Source of the DNA: Patescibacteria group bacterium
GTDB lineage: Bacteria; Patescibacteriota; Microgenomatia; UBA1406; GWC2-37-13
Length of the DNA: 44,459 nt
Reading direction: 5' to 3'
Assembly (NCBI GenBank): GCA_023381015.1
Contig: JAMCTE010000021.1
Span: 1 to 44,459 of the forward strand
The notes below the pieces were generated by a model. It was not told where the DNA came from, did not search any database, and saw only the letters and a list, made by a program, of their open reading frames with translations. Position numbers and translations under genes: made by a program. This document shows, one piece after another, positions 28,353 through 37,037 of the stretch. Every line of letters starts with the position of its first letter. The stretch's first letter is position 1.

Positions 28353-29675
28353 ATGGAGGATTCATACATTATCCACGGCGGCAGAAAGCTAAAAGGAGAA
28401 GTCGTTTTGTCCGGGGCGAAAAACGCCGCCTTGAAGATGATTATCGCTTCTTTGTTGTTTGAAGACAAAGTCATTTTAAACAACGTCCCGAAGATTAACG
28501 ACGTCGAAGAACTCCTTCATCTGATCAGGTCTTTGGGAGCCAAGGCAGATTTTGTTGCTCCAAACGTCGTCGAAGTCGATTCGCAACCGCTCAAATCGAA
28601 TCGGGTAGATCTTCTCCATGCTTCGAAAATCAGGGTGTCTTTCATGTTGTTTGCGCCGCTTTTGTACAAATTCGGTAACTGTTTTGTCCCCAATCCGGGC
28701 GGTTGCCGGATCGGCGCCCGGCCGATTGATCGGATCGTCGACGGCATGAAAGCCCTTGGAGTAACAGTTAAATACAATTCGGAAACCGGTTTCTACGAAG
28801 TGGCCATGCCGAAAAAACCAAGCGGAAGTTATCGATTTTCCAAACCAAGTCACACCGGGACAGAGCTGTTGATTATGCTCTCGGTTTTCGGTAAAGGAAA
28901 GATCGTTTTGGAAAATTGCGCCAGCGAGCCAGAGATCGATAGCCTGATTGAGTTTTTGAATGGCAGCGGCGCCAAGATAAATAAAATTGACGGTAGGGTC
29001 GAGATAGAAGGCGTTTCTAGTTTGAAATTTAGTCGGCCATTTGAGATCGTTTCCGACAGAAATGAGGCGGTTACCTATGTGACTTTGGCTTTGGCGACAA
29101 AAGGCAGCCTGTCTTTAAAATCGATTGTTCCGGATCACATCGCTACATTTATAGAAAAACTCAAGCAATCAGGTGCCGACATAAAAATCGAAAATGGAGA
29201 AATTTTTTTCGGAAGCAATAGTCAATTACGCGCGGTCGATATCGAAACCATACCCCACCCGGGTTTCATGACGGACTGGCAACCAAACTGGGCGGTGTTG
29301 ATGACTCAGGCAAAAGGATCCTCAACCATAGTTGAAAGAGTTTTCGAAAACAGGTTTTCCTATGTCGAGGAGTTGAAAAAACTCGGGGCAAAAATAACCT
29401 TTGTCGACAAGAAAATATCCAACCCGGAAACTTACTATTTTTTTAACTACAAAAAAAACGAAATTTACAGGCAGATGATCAAAATAGAAGGACCGGTTGA
29501 TCTTCACGGAGGAGTTCTGACGGTCGCCGACCTGAGAGCCGGAGCCAGCCTGGCGACAGCCGCCCTGGCTGCTTCGGGAGAATCGGCTGTCAACGGCGTT
29601 TCCATTCTCGAACGCGGATACGAGGACTTCGTCGGTAAGGTGAGGAAGCTGGGAGGCGAGATCAGGAAGATTTAA
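28353..29675 (+). CDS. murA: UDP-GlcNAc 1-carboxyvinyltransferase
   Basis: 440 residues with the EPSP synthase-like fold. The N-terminus 'GGRKLKGEVVLSGAKNAALK' includes the catalytic Lys-Asn pair, the active-site loop 'PNPGGCRIGARPID' carries Cys118 (the fosfomycin target Cys115 in E. coli), and 'SDRNEAVTYVTLALATKG', 'HPGFMTDWQPNWAVLMTQA' and 'ADLRAGASLATAALAASG' are family blocks. It commits UDP-GlcNAc to wall synthesis using PEP. With a Cys at 118, fosfomycin sensitivity would be expected. It follows murC-murB after a repetitive spacer. Confidence 0.97.
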   Translation: MEDSYIIHGGRKLKGEVVLSGAKNAALKMIIASLLFEDKVILNNVPKINDVEELLHLIRSLGAKADFVAPNVVEVDSQPLKSNRVDLLHASKIRVSFMLFAPLLYKFGNCFVPNPGGCRIGARPIDRIVDGMKALGVTVKYNSETGFYEVAMPKKPSGSYRFSKPSHTGTELLIMLSVFGKGKIVLENCASEPEIDSLIEFLNGSGAKINKIDGRVEIEGVSSLKFSRPFEIVSDRNEAVTYVTLALATKGSLSLKSIVPDHIATFIEKLKQSGADIKIENGEIFFGSNSQLRAVDIETIPHPGFMTDWQPNWAVLMTQAKGSSTIVERVFENRFSYVEELKKLGAKITFVDKKISNPETYYFFNYKKNEIYRQMIKIEGPVDLHGGVLTVADLRAGASLATAALAASGESAVNGVSILERGYEDFVGKVRKLGGEIRKI

Positions 29676-29737
29676 TGTGATAAAATTGACCTATGATCCT
29701 TCGATGTTACTCAGGATCATATTGAGAAAATCGAAAT

Positions 29738-31003
29738 ATGAGGAAGATAAAAAACGCTCTTATATTGGCCGGAGGCGATAGCACCAGGTTCTGGCCGCTA
29801 GAGGAAAAAAGCCTTTACCAGTTTTTAGGAAAACCTTTACTCCTTTATCAGGTAGAACAACTGGCTCAGTATACCGAAAAAATTACCGTTGTCGCCAGCG
29901 CGACCAACGTTGCCTCCATCACAAGACTGTTGAGGAATAGCCCCGGGTCAAGCCGCTATCTGGTCGTCGCTCAAAAGGATCCTGATGGTCAAGCTGGAGC
30001 CGTCCTGTCAGCCAAGAATCTTCTCGACGGCGAGGTCGTCATCGTCAACGCCAACGATCTGGTCGATTTTTCCATGCTAGAAAAAATCGCCAACAGAAAT
30101 GACGTCAAGGACAGGCTGGTTTTGTTCGGGAAAAAAATCAGCCAGTATTTTCCGGGGGGGTACTTCAAATTCAGCCAGGCGGGTGACGTCAGGGAAGTCG
30201 TCGAAAAGCCCGGCGAAGGAAACGAGCCGTCAAATATTACCAAGCTGGTGGTTGATTATTTTTCAGACATAAAACTTTTGCTTGATGCCCTTGAGGAGGC
30301 AAAAACAGACAAAGACAATCGTTATGAAGTCGCCCTGAACAGTTTATTGTCGTCGGGCATGGCCAGGGATTATTTCGTTTACGACGGTTATTGGCAAAGC
30401 TTAAAATATCCATGGCATGTTTTGAGCATGATGGGACTGTTTTTGTCGATGATCAAGAAAAAAAAGATTTCTGCCAAAGCGACGATTTCCAACAAAGCGC
30501 TCATCAGCGGCGATGTTATCATCGAGGACGGCGTCCGCATCGGCGATTTCGTGAAAATCGTCGGGCCCTCGTATATCGGAGAAAATAGCGTCGTTGGCGA
30601 CTATACCTTGGTGAGGGAAAGCCACATTGGAGCCGACTGCCTGATTGGTTCATACAGCGAAGTCGCCCGCTCCCACGTCGGCAATAATGTATTTCTCCAC
30701 CGCAACTATGTCGGAGACTCGGTGTTGGCCGACGGATCGTTGATGGGGGCTCAGGCGGTGACGGCGAATTTCCGATTCGACGGAAAGTCGGTCGCATCAT
30801 CGGTTGGCCAAACCAAAGTTGATTCCAACCTGCACAAATTTGGGGCCATTGTCGGCCGTAACAGTAAGATCGGCGTCAATTCGACGATATTGCCGGGGAT
30901 AAAAATCGGCAGGAATACCTTTATTGCTCCCAGCCATTCGATCGCCGAGGACGTTTCGGACGATTCATTCGTTAGAAAAGGAGTATTCAAAAACAAGCAA
31001 TGA
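29738..31003 (+). CDS. Sugar-1-phosphate nucleotidyltransferase with hexapeptide-repeat domain (GlmU-like)
   Basis: 421 residues. N-terminal GT-A nucleotidyltransferase: 'ALILAGGDSTRFWPLEEKSL' (consensus GGxxxR), 'QKDPDGQAGAVLSAK' and 'VIVNANDLVDF'. The C-terminal half from about 250 is a left-handed beta-helix with Ile/Val hexads ('ISGDVIIEDGVRIGDFVKIV', 'IGENSVVGDYTLV'). The layout is that of GlmU or glucose-1-phosphate nucleotidyltransferases. Between murA and yvcK a role in supplying UDP-GlcNAc is likely, but the sugar and nucleotide are not proven. It overlaps yvcK by 4 bp. Confidence 0.85.
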   Translation: MRKIKNALILAGGDSTRFWPLEEKSLYQFLGKPLLLYQVEQLAQYTEKITVVASATNVASITRLLRNSPGSSRYLVVAQKDPDGQAGAVLSAKNLLDGEVVIVNANDLVDFSMLEKIANRNDVKDRLVLFGKKISQYFPGGYFKFSQAGDVREVVEKPGEGNEPSNITKLVVDYFSDIKLLLDALEEAKTDKDNRYEVALNSLLSSGMARDYFVYDGYWQSLKYPWHVLSMMGLFLSMIKKKKISAKATISNKALISGDVIIEDGVRIGDFVKIVGPSYIGENSVVGDYTLVRESHIGADCLIGSYSEVARSHVGNNVFLHRNYVGDSVLADGSLMGAQAVTANFRFDGKSVASSVGQTKVDSNLHKFGAIVGRNSKIGVNSTILPGIKIGRNTFIAPSHSIAEDVSDDSFVRKGVFKNKQ

Positions 31004-31968
31004 AAAAAATTACCGTCATTGGTGGAGGGACAGGTACTTTTGTAGTCCTTTCCGGGCTCAAGGATAGGCCTTTGGACCTATCGGTTGTAGTATCGATGAT
31101 GGATTCCGGCGGATCGACCGGCAAGCTGCGCGACCAGCTAGGAGTGTTGCCGCCGGGAGACCTTCGCCAGTGTCTTGTTGCGTTGTCCGACGCCCCACTC
31201 CTTTGGAGGAAACTTTTTCTGTACCGGTTCGAAAGCGGGGATCTCAAGGGCCACAACTTCGGCAATCTTTTTTTGGCGGCGCTCGAGAAAGTCAGCGATT
31301 CCTATAACCAGGCGATCGAAACCGCCTCCTATGTCTTGAAAACAAAGGGAAAAGTCATTCCCGTCACTCTTGACAAACTTCATCTCGTGGCCGAGTATGA
31401 AAACGGCAAGACAGTGACAGGGGAGGGAATGATCGACGAAAATCACCTCGAGTCTTCCAGAATAAAAAAAGCTTATCTGACTCCTGCCGGCACTGCAAAT
31501 CCTAAAGCCATCGAAGCCATCAAATCGTCCGATTTCATCATCGTCGGGCCGGGAGATCTTTATACCAGCATCATTCCGGTTCTTTTGGTAAAAGATATCG
31601 CCCGGGCAATCAGTGACAGCAAAGCAAAAATTATTTATATCATGAATCTGATGACCAAGTCGGGTCAGACTACCAATTATTCGGCGAGTCAGCATCTCGT
31701 TGACCTGAAAAAATATTTAGCTAAGGAACCTGATTTTATCTTGTTGAATAACGCCAAAGTATCTTTTGACATCCTTAATTCTTATAAGAAGTATAATGAA
31801 GAGGTAGTCGTCAACGATTTGAACACAAAAGGATACAAAGTGATAGAGGCGGACCTGATCGATAACCAACCCATCAAAAGCGAGTCGAGCGATGTTTTAT
31901 ACCGGAGCATATTAAGGCATGATTCGAAAAAGGTCGCCGAAGTTTTGGAAAAAATTTTCAATGCTTAA
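31000..31968 (+). CDS. yvcK: YvcK/CofD-like protein (gluconeogenesis factor family)
   Basis: 322 residues with 'ITVIGGGTGTFVVLSGLKD', 'SMMDSGGSTGKLRDQLGVLP', 'PPGDLRQCLVALSD' and 'DFIIVGPGDLYTSIIPVLLV'. B. subtilis YvcK binds UDP-GlcNAc and is needed for normal wall growth on gluconeogenic carbon sources. Its place between the sugar nucleotidyltransferase and mraY agrees with a link between UDP-sugar level and wall synthesis. Its 3' end overlaps dgkA by 8 bp. Confidence 0.94.
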   Translation: MKKITVIGGGTGTFVVLSGLKDRPLDLSVVVSMMDSGGSTGKLRDQLGVLPPGDLRQCLVALSDAPLLWRKLFLYRFESGDLKGHNFGNLFLAALEKVSDSYNQAIETASYVLKTKGKVIPVTLDKLHLVAEYENGKTVTGEGMIDENHLESSRIKKAYLTPAGTANPKAIEAIKSSDFIIVGPGDLYTSIIPVLLVKDIARAISDSKAKIIYIMNLMTKSGQTTNYSASQHLVDLKKYLAKEPDFILLNNAKVSFDILNSYKKYNEEVVVNDLNTKGYKVIEADLIDNQPIKSESSDVLYRSILRHDSKKVAEVLEKIFNA

Positions 31969-32326
31969 ACAACACACGATTTCAATCAAACATGCCTGGG
32001 ACGGACTCGTCTGGGCCCTTAAAACCCAGCCCAATTATCGCGTTCACCTGACACTGTCTTTAATAGCAGTCGCCTGCAGCGTCATTTTAAAAATAACCTA
32101 TATTGAGTTTTTGCTGGTCGTTTTCATGATTACGGTCGGATTGGTGATAGAAACAATCAATACCGGACTCGAACAGACGACCGATGCCATCGACAGGAAG
32201 ATCCGCGAAGACATCAAGATAGCCAAAGACGTGGCTGCTGCGGCAATGCTCATCTACGCTTTCGGATCATTTTTGATGGCGTGCCTCATTTTCGGGCCAA
32301 GAATTATCAGTCTGTTGGTCAAATAG
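31961..32326 (+). CDS. dgkA: Undecaprenol/diacylglycerol kinase (DgkA family)
   Basis: About 121 residues from the ATG at 31961, which overlaps the yvcK stop (ATGCTTAA); the upstream ATG at 31919 would overlap yvcK by 50 bp. It has the small trimeric kinase layout: an amphipathic start ('SIKHAWDGLVWALKTQPN'), three membrane helices and the signature 'VIETINTGLEQTTDAID', where the usual NTAIE core reads NTGLE. Gram-positive homologues phosphorylate undecaprenol, recycling the lipid carrier used by MraY. It lies 3 bp before mraY. Confidence 0.92.
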   Translation: MLKQHTISIKHAWDGLVWALKTQPNYRVHLTLSLIAVACSVILKITYIEFLLVVFMITVGLVIETINTGLEQTTDAIDRKIREDIKIAKDVAAAAMLIYAFGSFLMACLIFGPRIISLLVK

Positions 32327-32329
32327 TCC

Positions 32330-33370
32330 ATGACTTCGATCTATCTATTGGCACTAATTGCTTCTTTTTTCGTCAATTTCATTTTGATCATCCCTTTCAT
32401 AGACTTCCTTTATAAGGCCAAATTCCAGAGGGCCGACCAGAAGACAAAAGACGCCTTCAACAAGCCGACGCCGATTTTCGACAAATTCAATGCCCACAAA
32501 AAAGGGACTCCGGTCGGAGGAGGGATCCTGGTCTTGGCGACGACAACCTTGATGTTTTTCATGTTCATTTTTCTTTACTGGTTTTTCAAGCAGAAAATTC
32601 TCACCAACTATCCGTCGATCGCCTCGGAAATAAAAATCATCCTGTTCACGTTTTTGTCTTTTGGATTCTTGGGACTTTTTGACGATCTCAACAAGATTTT
32701 CCTTTGGACCAAGACCGGCATCTTTGGCTTGAGGATCAGGTATAAGTTGGCGATCGAAATCATCCTGTCGCTGATCATTTCCTACTGGCTGTTGACCGAA
32801 CTGAAGATTCAGTTCATGCACGTGCCGTTTTTCGGAGTTTTCAATTTGGGATATCTGTATGTGATTATTTCTTCTTTTATCATTGTCGCTTTTGCCAATG
32901 CCGTCAATATCACCGACGGCTTGGACGGATTAGCAAGCGGAATCCTGACTTTTGCCCTGGTCGGTTTTTGGGTAGTTTCCCGGTCGATTTTGGACGTCCC
33001 GACTTCGCTTTTCATCGCCGCCTGGATCGGCGGTCTGATGGCATTTTTGTATTTCAATATCTGGCCGGCGCGCGTCATCATGGGCGATACCGGAGCGCTT
33101 TCTTTCGGAGCCACTTTTGCCGTCATCGGCCTAATTCTCGGCAAGGCTTTTGCGCTTCCTATCATGGGCGGAGTTTTCGTCGTCGAAGTATCGTCTTCAT
33201 TGATCCAGCTTTTCGGCAAGAGGTTTTTGAAAAGAAAGATTTTCAGCGTTTCCCCTTTTCACCTTTATTTGCAGAGCAAAGGTTGGGAGGAACCGAAAAT
33301 CGTCATGCGGCTGTGGTTGGTTTCCATCATCTTCGTCATCTTCGGACTGATGATCGCTTTCATGAAGTAA
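32330..33370 (+). CDS. mraY: Phospho-MurNAc-pentapeptide transferase MraY
   Basis: 346 residues with about ten membrane helices. Catalytic Asp motifs are present: 'GLFDDLNKIF' (DD), 'VNITDGLDGLASG' and 'MGDTGALSFGAT'. Substrate-side motif 'AHKKGTPVGGGIL'. The C-terminal HHH motif, usually PLHHHFE, reads 'SPFHLYLQSKGWEEPK', so only the first His is kept. It joins UDP-MurNAc-peptide to undecaprenyl phosphate to form lipid I. The next gene in sense is murD; a small antisense gene lies in between. Confidence 0.93.
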   Translation: MTSIYLLALIASFFVNFILIIPFIDFLYKAKFQRADQKTKDAFNKPTPIFDKFNAHKKGTPVGGGILVLATTTLMFFMFIFLYWFFKQKILTNYPSIASEIKIILFTFLSFGFLGLFDDLNKIFLWTKTGIFGLRIRYKLAIEIILSLIISYWLLTELKIQFMHVPFFGVFNLGYLYVIISSFIIVAFANAVNITDGLDGLASGILTFALVGFWVVSRSILDVPTSLFIAAWIGGLMAFLYFNIWPARVIMGDTGALSFGATFAVIGLILGKAFALPIMGGVFVVEVSSSLIQLFGKRFLKRKIFSVSPFHLYLQSKGWEEPKIVMRLWLVSIIFVIFGLMIAFMK

Positions 33371-33422
33371 ACGTTTCAAGTCATTATCGAAGTTAAATTT
33401 TCTTGTCACCGTTTAACTTTTC

Positions 33423-33620
33423 TTATCTTATTCGCTGAGCCATTATGTCTTGGGCGACTGGAATTATTGACATAATGCTGTAGAAAGGAAAAGCTATTGC
33501 CCCTTTGAGAGCGGCAAAAAAAATTGTGTCTTGTTTGGCGACGTCTTTTACCCCGGTTACATAGTCCAGCCAAAACCTCTTGGTGTTGGGCATGTTTTTT
33601 AGGCATTCGTTCCGTTTCAT
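33423..33620 (-). CDS. Small protein of unknown function between mraY and murD
   Basis: 65 residues (ATG at 33620), with a basic N-terminus ('MKRNECLKNMPNTKRFWLDY') and a hydrophobic middle ('DTIFFAALKGAIAFPFYSIM') that could insert into a membrane. I recognise no family. It is supported by a consensus promoter (33631-33659) whose -10 box lies 10 bp before the ATG, as in other genes here. A shorter start at the internal Met ten residues on is possible. The longer frame that reaches to 34349 is antisense to murD and is not used. Confidence 0.6.
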   Translation of the reverse strand: MKRNECLKNMPNTKRFWLDYVTGVKDVAKQDTIFFAALKGAIAFPFYSIMSIIPVAQDIMAQRIR

Positions 33621-33630
33621 ATTATGGGAT

Positions 33631-33659
33631 ATTATACCGGAATTGATCGATTGAATCAA
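33631..33659 (-). promoter_or_regulatory. Promoter of the small antisense gene
   Basis: On the minus strand TTGATT (33659-33654), a 17-bp spacer and a perfect TATAAT (33636-33631), 10 bp before the ATG at 33620. Confidence 0.7.
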
Positions 33660-33686
33660 GCCAAGTATTCTTGATAAAATGGACTC

Positions 33687-35036
33687 ATGGCGCAAGATAT
33701 TATCGCTAATATAAAAGAAAAATACCAAGGAAAAAAAATCCTCGTCGTCGGCCTTGGACTTCAGGGCGGGGGAGTCGGCATCGCCAAATTTTTCTCGGAA
33801 CTCGGGGCTCGCGTCACGGTTACCGACAAGAAAACAGCCGTCCAGCTGGCGGATTCGGTAGCCGATTTGGAAAAGTATCCGATCGAGCTTCATCTTGGCG
33901 GACACGTCCTGGAAGATTTTGAGGCAACAGACGTCATTTTTAAAGGCCCGTCGGTGCCCTGGACGATGCCGGAGATCGCCGCAGCCGATAAAAAAGGCAT
34001 TCCTGTAGAAATGGAACTGTCGTTTTTCTGCGCCAATTTTCCCGGTAAGGTCATCGGCGTCACCGGAACGCGCGGCAAATCGACGACGACCCGGATGATC
34101 TATGATTTGCTCAAAGCCGGTTCTTATCCGGCCACTTTGGCCGGAGGTTTGCCGGGGATTTCGACGATAAATTTTTTGAAGACATTGGGAGAGAGGGATT
34201 GGGTAGTGATGGAGATTTCTTCTTGGGCGCTGTCCGGTTTCCACCGGAAAAAAATCAGCCCGCACATCGGCGTTCTTACTAATATCTATCCGGACCACCT
34301 GAACTACTACAAGACCATGGATGACTATCTTTTCGACAAAAAAAGCCATTTATTTATTCAAAAAAAAGGAGACAATCTTGTTATCAACGAATCTTTGATC
34401 GATTCCTTGGGAAACGGTTTGAAACTTTTGCCGACAAACGTTACGACATTTTCCAAAAAGGATTTTCCCTACCGTCTGAATTATTTGTCCGGAGAACACA
34501 ACCTGGAGAATGCCGCGGCCGCCCTAAAAGTCTCCCAGATTTTAAGGATAGAATCCAGCCTTGCCGCAAAAACAATCAGCGATTTTCACGGACTGCCATT
34601 CCGTCAAGAGATCGTCGGCAAGACCAACGGGACGATTATCGTCAATGACACGACCTCAACGACGCCGGTCGCCACGATTGCTTCGCTCGATTCTTTCCGG
34701 ACCAGAAAAATCATTTTGATTCTCGGTGGCAATTCAAAAAATCTGCCCGTTGAAGAACTGTTGGGAAAATTATCCAAAGTCGAAAGAATCGTCCTGTTGG
34801 CCGGTTCGTTCACCAACCAGGTCATGGAAAGCCTTAAAACCCTTTATCCGCAAAAAATCAGCAGCAAAGTCTATAGTGACTTGGGCGAGGCCATTAAAGA
34901 GGGACTAAGCTTGGCAAAGCAACTAGATAATTCTTGTTTGCTGTTTTCGCCGGGCGCCACTTCATTTGCCATGTTCGACAACGAATTCCACCGAGGGAGG
35001 GAATTTAATAGAATAGTTAAACAACTCTTGATATGA
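33687..35036 (+). CDS. murD: UDP-MurNAc-L-alanine:D-glutamate ligase
   Basis: 449 residues with the three Mur ligase domains. N-terminal Rossmann domain 'ILVVGLGLQGGGVGIAKFF', P-loop 'VIGVTGTRGKSTTTRMIYD', 'WVVMEISSWALSGF', 'LTNIYPDHLNYYKTMDDY', and C-terminal 'VNDTTSTTPVATIASLDSF'. It adds D-Glu made by MurI, whose gene overlaps it by 4 bp. A weak promoter (TTGAAT 33651-33656, 18 bp, TAAAAT 33675-33680) lies just upstream and overlaps the divergent small-gene promoter. Confidence 0.94.
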   Translation: MAQDIIANIKEKYQGKKILVVGLGLQGGGVGIAKFFSELGARVTVTDKKTAVQLADSVADLEKYPIELHLGGHVLEDFEATDVIFKGPSVPWTMPEIAAADKKGIPVEMELSFFCANFPGKVIGVTGTRGKSTTTRMIYDLLKAGSYPATLAGGLPGISTINFLKTLGERDWVVMEISSWALSGFHRKKISPHIGVLTNIYPDHLNYYKTMDDYLFDKKSHLFIQKKGDNLVINESLIDSLGNGLKLLPTNVTTFSKKDFPYRLNYLSGEHNLENAAAALKVSQILRIESSLAAKTISDFHGLPFRQEIVGKTNGTIIVNDTTSTTPVATIASLDSFRTRKIILILGGNSKNLPVEELLGKLSKVERIVLLAGSFTNQVMESLKTLYPQKISSKVYSDLGEAIKEGLSLAKQLDNSCLLFSPGATSFAMFDNEFHRGREFNRIVKQLLI

Positions 35037-35851
35037 ATATAGGCGTTTTCGATTCCGGTTTGGGCGGTCTGACGATTTTGAAATCAATCATAAAGGAAAT
35101 GCCCGAGTACAGTTATGTCTATCTTGGCGACAACGCCAGGGTGCCTTATGGCAACCGGTCGCCTGAAATCATCTATGAATTCACCAAGCAAGCCCTTGAT
35201 TTTTTGTTCAAGAAAAACTGCCGTCTCGTCGTGATAGCCTGCAACACGTCGACTTCGACTTCGCTGCGCCGGATTCAGCACGAATACCTGCCAAGATTTT
35301 TTCCCGACCGAAAAGTCTTGGGCGTGGTCAAGCCGGCTGTCGAAGAAATCTCTAGCCACGGGTACAAGCGGATCGGCATCATCGGCACTAAAGCGACGGT
35401 GAATTCCCAGGCTTTTGTCAGGGAAGTAAAAAAGGTCCTTCCCCAAGCCGACGTTTATCAGCAAGCTTGTCCGCTCCTTGTTCCTTACATCGAGGATTCG
35501 GGCCGGAATCAGTCTGTTTTGAGGTTGATCCTGAAAGAGTATCTGGCCGGCCTTGAGGAGAAAAAAATCGACAGCTTGCTTTTGGCCTGTACCCATTATG
35601 AGATCGTTGAGAAGGAAATTGAACAAGAGGTCGGACCAAGCGTAAAAGTCATATCTGAAGGTAAAATCGTCGCCAAAAAATTAAAGGATTATTTGCTTAG
35701 GCATCAGGAAGTCGGCAAAGATCTGCAAAAAGAAAGGAAGGTTTCCTATTATGTCACCGACCTGAACCCTGATTATCAGCAGTTGATGAAACTGTTTTTG
35801 GGCCATCTTTTGGAAGAATCGCAAGTTCACCACGTGAAAATCGACCAATGA
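35033..35851 (+). CDS. murI: Glutamate racemase
   Basis: 272 residues. Both catalytic Cys are in place: 'VVIACNTSTSTSLR' and 'LLLACTHYEIV'. The N-terminus 'IGVFDSGLGGLTILK' and 'YLGDNARVPYGNRS' are diagnostic. It makes D-Glu for MurD, whose gene overlaps it by 4 bp, and its own stop overlaps ftsW by 4 bp. It contrasts with the racemase-family gene at 2470, in which the first Cys is Ser. Confidence 0.97.
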   Translation: MNIGVFDSGLGGLTILKSIIKEMPEYSYVYLGDNARVPYGNRSPEIIYEFTKQALDFLFKKNCRLVVIACNTSTSTSLRRIQHEYLPRFFPDRKVLGVVKPAVEEISSHGYKRIGIIGTKATVNSQAFVREVKKVLPQADVYQQACPLLVPYIEDSGRNQSVLRLILKEYLAGLEEKKIDSLLLACTHYEIVEKEIEQEVGPSVKVISEGKIVAKKLKDYLLRHQEVGKDLQKERKVSYYVTDLNPDYQQLMKLFLGHLLEESQVHHVKIDQ

Positions 35852-36939
35852 AAAAAAATTTTCTGATTAGAAATAAATTTTTTATCCACCTGATAACGAT
35901 TCCGATTCTGATGTCCTTGATCGGCTTGGTTTTCATTTTCGAAGCGTCGGCGATCAGGGCGGCCAGCAGCTTCGGGGACAGTCTACACTACATGAAGTAT
36001 CAGGCCATCTGGCTGTTTGTCGGCATCATGGTGCTGTTGTTTTTTTCTTTTTTTGACTACAAGAAGCTCTATTTTTTTTCTTTTCTGTCACTGTCGGTTA
36101 CGATCCTGCTTTTGTTGATTGTGTTGATTCCGGGAATCGGTTCCCAGGCGGGTGGCGCCAGGCGCTGGATCGACTTCGGCTTTTTTAGCGTCCAGCCGAC
36201 CGAGTTGGCAAAGTTCTCCGTCATAATTTATCTGTCTTCGTGGTTTATCAACAAGGAAAAAAGGCGGTTTCTGTCTTTTATCACCTTGGTCGGTTTTTTG
36301 GTTCTCTTAATTATCCTTCAGCCGGACATGGGGACGGCGATCATCGTTTTTTTGCTGAGCGTCATCCTTTACTATGAAGCGGGAATGAATATTTTTAATT
36401 TAGCCGTTTTGATTCCGGTTGCCGCCGGCGGATTTTTCCTCTTGATCAAAGCCGCCCCTTATCGGTTGAACCGTTTGCTGGCTTTTTTCAATCCCTCGGC
36501 TGACCCGCAGGGGATCACCTATCACATCAATCAGATTTTTATTTCCCTGTCGCAAGGCGGGTTGTTAGGGCAAGGGTTTGGTTCATCCCGGCAAAAATAC
36601 CTATTTCTTCCCGAAGCCCATACCGATTCCATCTTTGCCATCATCGCCGAGGAGTATGGTTTTGTCGGCGCCTTGATCCTGATCGGGCTTTATTTCATCT
36701 TTATCTACAAAATATACCACTTGATCAGACTGGCCCCGGACAAACAGTCGAAGTTGATCGCCGTCGGCGCCTTTGCTTTTTTCAATCTTCAAATTATCAT
36801 AAATCTGGCCGGTATGGTAGGATTATTTCCTTTGACCGGCGTTCCTCTGCCGTTCTTGTCATACGGGGGAAGCAATTTGCTGATATCGTTCGCTTTGATA
36901 GGGATGTTATTAAATATTGAAAAAAGGGTCAAGGTATAA
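35848..36939 (+). CDS. ftsW: SEDS peptidoglycan polymerase FtsW/RodA
   Basis: 363 residues with about ten membrane helices. Family blocks: 'GGARRWIDFGFFSVQPTEL' (after helix 3), 'ILQPDMGTAIIVF' with the conserved Asp, 'AAPYRLNRLLAFFNPSADPQ', 'LPEAHTDSIFAIIAEEYGFV' and 'GVPLPFLSYGGSNLL'. It polymerises lipid II and pairs with FtsI. Position between murI and murG in the dcw cluster favours FtsW over RodA. Followed by a REP-like element. Confidence 0.94.
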   Translation: MKKNFLIRNKFFIHLITIPILMSLIGLVFIFEASAIRAASSFGDSLHYMKYQAIWLFVGIMVLLFFSFFDYKKLYFFSFLSLSVTILLLLIVLIPGIGSQAGGARRWIDFGFFSVQPTELAKFSVIIYLSSWFINKEKRRFLSFITLVGFLVLLIILQPDMGTAIIVFLLSVILYYEAGMNIFNLAVLIPVAAGGFFLLIKAAPYRLNRLLAFFNPSADPQGITYHINQIFISLSQGGLLGQGFGSSRQKYLFLPEAHTDSIFAIIAEEYGFVGALILIGLYFIFIYKIYHLIRLAPDKQSKLIAVGAFAFFNLQIIINLAGMVGLFPLTGVPLPFLSYGGSNLLISFALIGMLLNIEKRVKV

Positions 36940-36949
36940 AGTAATGACG

Positions 36950-37027
36950 TGTCATCCCGACGGAGGTCGGGATCCAGTCTAAATTGTACAATTAAAAGTC
37001 TAGATTCCGGCCTACGCCGGAATGACA
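36950..37027. repeat. Palindromic REP/MITE-like element between ftsW and murG
   Basis: A 78-bp element with ends TGTCAT and ATGACA. It contains two GC-rich hairpins, CCCGAC-GGAG-GTCGGG (36956-36971) and ATTCCGGC-CTAC-GCCGGAAT (37004-37023), separated by the palindrome AATTGTACAATT (36982-36993). The arms resemble each other in inverted orientation. Such TGTCATTCCGG elements are known as dispersed non-autonomous repeats in many bacteria. It lies within an operon and contains no T-run, so it is not a plain terminator. Confidence 0.75.
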
Positions 37028-37037
37028 AAGTAAAATT

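Noticed and set aside
33621-34349. Extension of the minus-strand small gene into a 308-codon ORF
   Set aside because: The extension is antisense to murD without family features, and the promoter at 33631-33659 supports the short form.
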